From an uncultured Porphyromonadaceae bacterium (GTDB lineage Bacteria; Bacteroidota; Bacteroidia; Bacteroidales; Muribaculaceae), in NCBI GenBank assembly GCA_900555165.1, contig USKE01000059.1:1-9713 (forward strand): a stretch of 9,713 nt of DNA. Direction: 5' to 3'. The first letter of the stretch is position 1. The number at the start of each line of letters is the position of its first letter. Shown here piece after piece: positions 5,924 through 9,713 of the stretch. Under the pieces are notes generated by a model. That model worked only from the letters and a program-made list of their open reading frames with translations. It was not told where the DNA came from and ran no database searches. The translations under genes and the position numbers were made by a program.

Positions 5924-8263
5924 TCAGCGCAGGAAACGTTTGGCGCGGAAGAAGAGGCCGAACGAGAGACCCACATTCCAGTTGCGTGCCGGATATGTGA
6001 GGTAATTCAGGTAACCGCTCACCGAGGCGAACGGCAGATTGTAGACAAGATTGAGCTCGCCGATGAAACCGGGGTTGCGGAACCAGCCTCCATAGACGGC
6101 ACCCACACCGTCAGCAGCGCGCTCGATGCGGCGGAACGGCAGGAACAGGTTTGCCGACAGACGCACCTGCGCGTTCTGTATGGGGTGCCATATCGGCGTG
6201 AGGCCCACTGCTACGAAAGAGTTGGCGCGGAAAGCCTTGTTGAAAATTGCCGCAGTCGAGGCCGTGGGGCTGAAATCAGGCGCGTTCACCAACGATGCAT
6301 AATAGGTATTGAGCAGCTTGCGCGTCGAGAAAAGCACGTCGCCGCTTGTGCCGAGCGTGAAATGTCGCCCCAGAGGCACATAATGCTCGAAAGTACCCTC
6401 GGCCTGCGTCCAGTGCTGCCCTTTGTCATACTCCACTACCGGGGCATCATATTCTTTCTCGCAATAATTGTATTTGCCCAGTACCTGCATGGCGGTTACA
6501 TTGAAGAATGTGCCCGACGAGGCGAAGTTGCGGTTATTAAGCGTGTTGTACTCAAACACGGCAGCAGCCTGCCCGAGCGACATCCATGTGCGCACGTTAC
6601 CCGACGCGCGGAAATCGCCGGCATCGCTGGCATAGAACTTGTCTTCCTGCCGTCCGCCCCCGGCACTGACGCGAATCAGCCCCTTGCGCCCTACGGCCCA
6701 TCCGAAGTTCAGGCGCCCGAAACCGTCGTGATGGGTTATGAACGTAGGCGACGAGTCATCGTAAAACAGTTTGTCGCTCTCATAATATTTCTGTCGCGAA
6801 ATCACCGCCTCCACGCCGAAAGCCATGGGGCGCCGCCGGTTCAGGAATATCCGGCCCTCAAGCTGCCCTGCCATATAGCTCTGCCCTATCCAACCCATCA
6901 GACGTGCCTCGGTAGAGCGGAACGACATTGACGAGTAGTCGGCCGACAGGAAGATGAACGAGTTGCTCGACGAAGTGAGGTAACCGCCGGCCCCCACGCC
7001 GAAATTGTTCTTGTAGGTGGCGTCGAGATCGAGGGTAAACAGACCGTCGGTGGCGTCGTAATGTGCCACAGGCATGAGGTTGCTGAGTCGGCCTGGTGAG
7101 AGTGCGCGGTAATATGAGAGACGCGCATGCTGTATGCCGAAGGTGTCGGCATCGTTGTATTGAAACAGATGCGTCAGGTACTCATCCTGGGCGCGGGTGC
7201 CACCGCGCACCGATACCGAATCGAAACGCAGATATGGCGACGACGACTTGAACACCTCGCGGCGCAGGCGCCGTGTCTCTGGCGAGATGCGGCTTGTGAC
7301 ACGCGTCTTGATGCTGTCGATCATCTGCATGGTATGGTCGTAGCCTATCTGGTACAGCTCGCGGGCCTTCCCCCAGTCGAGCAGTCCGAACTTCGACACA
7401 TCGAAATGCACATATATGCCCTCGTCGGCGGGGATGCTGTAATCCTGCGCCACGATGGCCATGTTCTCGATTGTGTTGATGATGTTGGTGGGATCGGTCT
7501 CGGGAGCGGTGGAGTGCACGTCGAAACCGATCATGATGTCGGGGGCGAAATCAGACCGCATCACGTCGACGGGGAAGTTATCGTAAAGGCCGCCGTCGTA
7601 GACGTAGGTACTGTCAATCTGTATCGGAGCGAAAACGCACGGGAAAGTCATCGAGGCGCGTATTGCATGCGACAGCTCGCCCGACCTCAGCACGATCTTG
7701 CGCTTTTCGGCGATGTCAGACGTGACACAGCGGAAAGGCACGAAGAGGTTATCGAAATTGCCGCCACACTGCGCCGTATAACCCGAGAACAGCTCCATGA
7801 AACCGAAATTCATGGGCAGGGGCGAAATCAGCGACGAGGGCATCAGCCCCGGGGCGCGGTTGGTGGAGTCGTTGCGGCTGAGGTTTATGTTCACGTCGGC
7901 AAACGACGGAGTCATCGGTTTCTGAAGGAAGTAGTACGTCAGCTCGGGGTCAATCTGCCCCGTGGACCAGTAGCTGAACTCGCGCGAGGCGATGAGATCC
8001 ATCATCTCGGCCGGCGTATAGCCGCAGGCATAGAGGCCGCTGACGATAGCACCCATCGACGTGCCGGCGACATAGTCGATCGGTATGCCGTTGTCTTCAA
8101 GCGCCTGGATGGCGCCGATATGGGCAATGCCCTTGGCGCCTCCGCCACTGAGCACCACGCCCACAGACTGACCGGTAGGCAACGGCTTTACCTCGCCGGC
8201 CCACATACATACTGACATAACAGACACGATTGCCGCGGCAACCGCATTTAACGAGGCTCTCAT
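5924..8263 (-). CDS. Patatin-like phospholipase with POTRA and outer-membrane barrel (type Vd-like)
   Basis: A 779-residue protein. Residues 1-23 look like a signal peptide with a hydrophobic core AVAAAIVSVMSV. Residues 33-270 are a patatin lipase domain: oxyanion loop SGGGAKG (39-45), nucleophile elbow GTSMG (67-71, Ser69) and YDGGLYDNFPVDV (222-234, Asp223) completing the Ser-Asp dyad. Residues about 345-416 (starting RFDSVSVRGGT) resemble one POTRA domain, and about 417-779 alternate aromatic and polar residues like a BamA-type 16-strand barrel. This order matches PlpD/FplA-type self-secreted lipases, so it probably sits in the outer membrane and exposes or releases a phospholipase A. The frame is open for another 52 codons upstream, but those lie in the repeat spacer and would put the signal peptide inside the protein, so the ATG at 8263 is chosen. 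The final residues RFLR lack the usual terminal aromatic. Confidence 0.9.
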   Translation of the reverse strand: MRASLNAVAAAIVSVMSVCMWAGEVKPLPTGQSVGVVLSGGGAKGIAHIGAIQALEDNGIPIDYVAGTSMGAIVSGLYACGYTPAEMMDLIASREFSYWSTGQIDPELTYYFLQKPMTPSFADVNINLSRNDSTNRAPGLMPSSLISPLPMNFGFMELFSGYTAQCGGNFDNLFVPFRCVTSDIAEKRKIVLRSGELSHAIRASMTFPCVFAPIQIDSTYVYDGGLYDNFPVDVMRSDFAPDIMIGFDVHSTAPETDPTNIINTIENMAIVAQDYSIPADEGIYVHFDVSKFGLLDWGKARELYQIGYDHTMQMIDSIKTRVTSRISPETRRLRREVFKSSSPYLRFDSVSVRGGTRAQDEYLTHLFQYNDADTFGIQHARLSYYRALSPGRLSNLMPVAHYDATDGLFTLDLDATYKNNFGVGAGGYLTSSSNSFIFLSADYSSMSFRSTEARLMGWIGQSYMAGQLEGRIFLNRRRPMAFGVEAVISRQKYYESDKLFYDDSSPTFITHHDGFGRLNFGWAVGRKGLIRVSAGGGRQEDKFYASDAGDFRASGNVRTWMSLGQAAAVFEYNTLNNRNFASSGTFFNVTAMQVLGKYNYCEKEYDAPVVEYDKGQHWTQAEGTFEHYVPLGRHFTLGTSGDVLFSTRKLLNTYYASLVNAPDFSPTASTAAIFNKAFRANSFVAVGLTPIWHPIQNAQVRLSANLFLPFRRIERAADGVGAVYGGWFRNPGFIGELNLVYNLPFASVSGYLNYLTYPARNWNVGLSFGLFFRAKRFLR

Positions 8264-8310
8264 ACTACTACTTGATAATTGACTGTTGGGACCGTACGGG
8301 CTGACCGCAC

Positions 8311-8483
8311 CCGGGCGGTCTGTTGCCGGTGGAGGGTGTTGCAGAACTCGGTTTTCGCTTGATGTGTAGGGACATCGCTTTGCGATGTCGGGTCGGTTAT
8401 CAACGAGATAATCTAACATGCCAAAGGCATGTCCCTACAATTCGGGGAGTGTGGCAACATTCCTGCCTTAGCAGACCGCCCGG
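8311..8483. repeat. Outer inverted repeat enclosing the cloverleaf element
   Basis: CCGGGCGGTCTG (8311-8322) is a perfect inverted copy of CAGACCGCCCGG (8472-8483). The pair brackets 149 bases that contain the 75-nt cloverleaf repeat. Inside the arms further partial symmetry is visible, such as GTTGC near 8338 against GCAAC near 8453. The whole 173-bp block could be a small non-autonomous mobile element (MITE-like) or a long-range hairpin between two genes. No target-site duplication was seen. Confidence 0.5.
8365..8439. repeat. 75-nt cloverleaf palindrome made of two inverted half-elements
   Basis: The ends TGTAGGGACAT (8365-8375) and ATGTCCCTACA (8429-8439) are an 11-bp perfect inverted repeat. 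Inside are three hairpins: GACATCGC-TTT-GCGATGTC (8371-8389), GGTTATC-AACGA-GATAATC (8395-8413, one G-T pair) and ACATGCC-AAA-GGCATGT (8416-8432). The left and right hairpins are inverted copies of one half-element that differ by paired changes (CGC/GCG against GCC/GGC), which keeps the stems intact. It lies between the coiled-coil gene and the patatin gene, both on the minus strand. Similar TGTAGGGAC-type intergenic repeats are, from memory and unchecked, common in Bacteroidales genomes. Function is unknown. Confidence 0.8.
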
Positions 8484-8488
8484 CCGGG

Positions 8489-9713
8489 TTATTTCTTAAG
8501 GGTGAAGGTGCGCGAGCAGAGGCGGTAACCGTCGGTAAAGAGTTCGACGGTATAGGTGCCGGGGGTGAGGGTCGAGGTCACGTTCCAGTAGATCTGGTCG
8601 TGCACCTCGTCGCCGGTGTACTCTATCGACTTCATGGCCGTGAAGGGTACCTTGCCCCCCTCGAAGGGGAACGAGCCGGCATTGCCGAGCAGCTGTCCCT
8701 CGGGATTGGTCAGACGCAGGTAGATCACCTTCTGCCCCGGAGGGGTAGAGTTGTTCGGCGCAACTGAATAGCCCACCTTTAGCTGAGCGGCCTTGGTGAC
8801 ATTCTTCTCGTTCTTGCCGTTCTTCTTCAGGGCGTTGAGCGTCACGCCTGTGACGTTGAGTTTCTCAGCCAATGTCATGCGTTCGCTGAGCTGACGGTTG
8901 TCGGCCTGCACATTCTCGACGGTCTGGTTAAGGCGCTGGTTCTGAGCCTTGACCTCCTCGTTCTCGGCGGTAAGCTGCTGGTTCTGCTGTTTGAGTTCGT
9001 TGATCTGCTCTACGTATGTGCGCAGAATCCCTTTCAGCGTCTCGATCTCACCTTTCAGCTTGGCGATCTGGGCGGCTGACTTGTTCTTCTCGTTCTTCAG
9101 CTCCTGGAGCAGTTTCTCAACCTGTGCCTTGGCGGCTGAATATTTCTGCACGATTGAGTCATTCTCGAGCAGCGAAGTCTGGTTCTCATACTGCGCGAAC
9201 TCGTTGTTGAGCGACTCATATTCGTTCGAAAGCTGTTGCTGTTCCAGGGCAAGCTCAAGCTGTTCCTTCTCCTGCTCGAGGGCGGCGCGCTCGGTGCGCC
9301 CCTTAGTGGTGACGAGCAACAGCGCAGCCACGGCGAGCACAAGCATCGCCGCAAGCGCTATCAGCCAGTATTTCACCGCGCCGGGCTTTTTGGCCGGACG
9401 TTCGGGCCGGTTGTCGTATATGTCGACCTCGGGCACATCGGGCGCGGGGTTGTAGCCTTCAGGCTGTGACGGCACTTCAGTCGCCTGCCATGCAGACGGC
9501 GAGGGCTGTGCCGGTTCGGGCTGCCGGGCCGGCTGACTGAAATCGTATGAAGGCTGTTGCGGCTCTGACGCCGGAACTGAGTCATCGTGCCGAGGCTGAG
9601 TGTAGCCGCCCTGCGACGGCTGATAAGACTGTGACGGATGTGAGGGTTTCGGAGCCTGCTGAGCCGGGGATGTCGCATCTGAGGGAACCCCGGGCATCTG
9701 CTGGCGCTGCCGA
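8489..9713 (-). CDS. Membrane-anchored coiled-coil protein with C-terminal beta domain, 5' end cut
   Basis: At least 402 residues from the ATG at 9697; five more in-frame codons (RQRQQ) reach the window edge with no stop, so the true start is probably outside. Numbering from that ATG: 1-105 is a Pro/Gln/Ser-rich, probably disordered arm; RPAKKPGAVKYW then leads into one membrane helix at about 110-130; 133-281 is a long coiled coil rich in Glu, Gln, Lys and Asn with Leu heptads; about 300-402 looks like a beta-sandwich (LKVGYSV, KVIYLRLTNPEG, GTYTVELFTDG, SRTFTLKK). Basic residues before the helix suggest the arm is cytoplasmic and the rest periplasmic. I do not recognise a named family. Roles such as an envelope tether or a scaffold are possible but unsupported. 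Confidence 0.85.
   Translation of the reverse strand, partial: RQRQQMPGVPSDATSPAQQAPKPSHPSQSYQPSQGGYTQPRHDDSVPASEPQQPSYDFSQPARQPEPAQPSPSAWQATEVPSQPEGYNPAPDVPEVDIYDNRPERPAKKPGAVKYWLIALAAMLVLAVAALLLVTTKGRTERAALEQEKEQLELALEQQQLSNEYESLNNEFAQYENQTSLLENDSIVQKYSAAKAQVEKLLQELKNEKNKSAAQIAKLKGEIETLKGILRTYVEQINELKQQNQQLTAENEEVKAQNQRLNQTVENVQADNRQLSERMTLAEKLNVTGVTLNALKKNGKNEKNVTKAAQLKVGYSVAPNNSTPPGQKVIYLRLTNPEGQLLGNAGSFPFEGGKVPFTAMKSIEYTGDEVHDQIYWNVTSTLTPGTYTVELFTDGYRLCSRTFTLKK

Noticed and set aside
7127..8215. Long open frame on the + strand, 362 codons, antisense to the patatin gene
   Set aside because: Histidine- and arginine-rich composition without recognisable motifs, fully opposite a well-supported gene; typical of antisense openness in GC-rich coding DNA.
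8264..8419. In-frame 52-codon upstream extension of the patatin gene, starting with an ATG at 8419
   Set aside because: The extension is translated from the palindromic repeat and GC-rich spacer, has no family similarity, and would bury the signal peptide inside the protein. The ATG at 8263 fits the family.
8365..8439. Reading the cloverleaf repeat as a tRNA gene because of its 75-nt size and four stems
   Set aside because: It lacks the conserved D-loop GG, the TTCGA T-loop and a 7-nt anticodon loop; the hairpin loops are only 3 or 5 nt.
8365..8439. CRISPR array
   Set aside because: Only two copies exist, in inverted orientation with no regular spacers; it is a palindrome, not a direct-repeat array.

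Overview
The window reads as chromosomal DNA of an anaerobic member of the Bacteroidales, quite GC-rich. The evidence for this is two promoter-like sites that match the Bacteroidetes TTTG / TAnnTTTG pattern, few recognisable Shine-Dalgarno sequences, an oxygen-sensitive ThiH instead of glycine oxidase, and gene types common in this order (a patatin with a surface-antigen barrel, and a membrane-anchored coiled-coil protein). All protein genes lie on the minus strand, so the biological order runs from high to low coordinates. Genus cannot be fixed from sequence alone; a Muribaculaceae-like gut bacterium is a guess.

Right end (8489-9713): a 5'-truncated gene for a single-pass membrane protein with a disordered cytoplasmic arm, a long coiled coil and a C-terminal beta domain. 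The spacer 8264-8488 holds an unusual nested palindrome. It has two inverted copies of a roughly 24-nt half-element with covarying hairpin arms, plus a third central hairpin, so a 75-nt cloverleaf can be drawn. A further 12-bp inverted repeat surrounds it. Next comes a complete patatin-POTRA-beta-barrel protein (5924-8263), a probable type Vd self-secreted lipase.

Middle and left (130-5851): a thiamine operon read thiS, tenI-like, thiE, thiG, thiH, thiF, tenA, thiD. It is preceded by a Bacteroidetes-type promoter and a TPP riboswitch. ThiF, ThiS, ThiH and ThiG make the thiazole phosphate carboxylate; the TenI-like protein probably tautomerises it; TenA and ThiD supply pyrimidine diphosphate by salvage; ThiE joins the halves. 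thiC, often placed between thiG and thiH in Bacteroides, is absent, so the locus as seen has thiazole synthesis plus pyrimidine salvage. ThiF lacks the zinc-ligand and sulfur-carrying cysteines of the E. coli enzyme.

Extreme left (1-77): after thiD there is a second consensus-like promoter, embedded in a short inverted repeat. It points off the window into what looks like the first 24 nt of a leucine-type tRNA gene.
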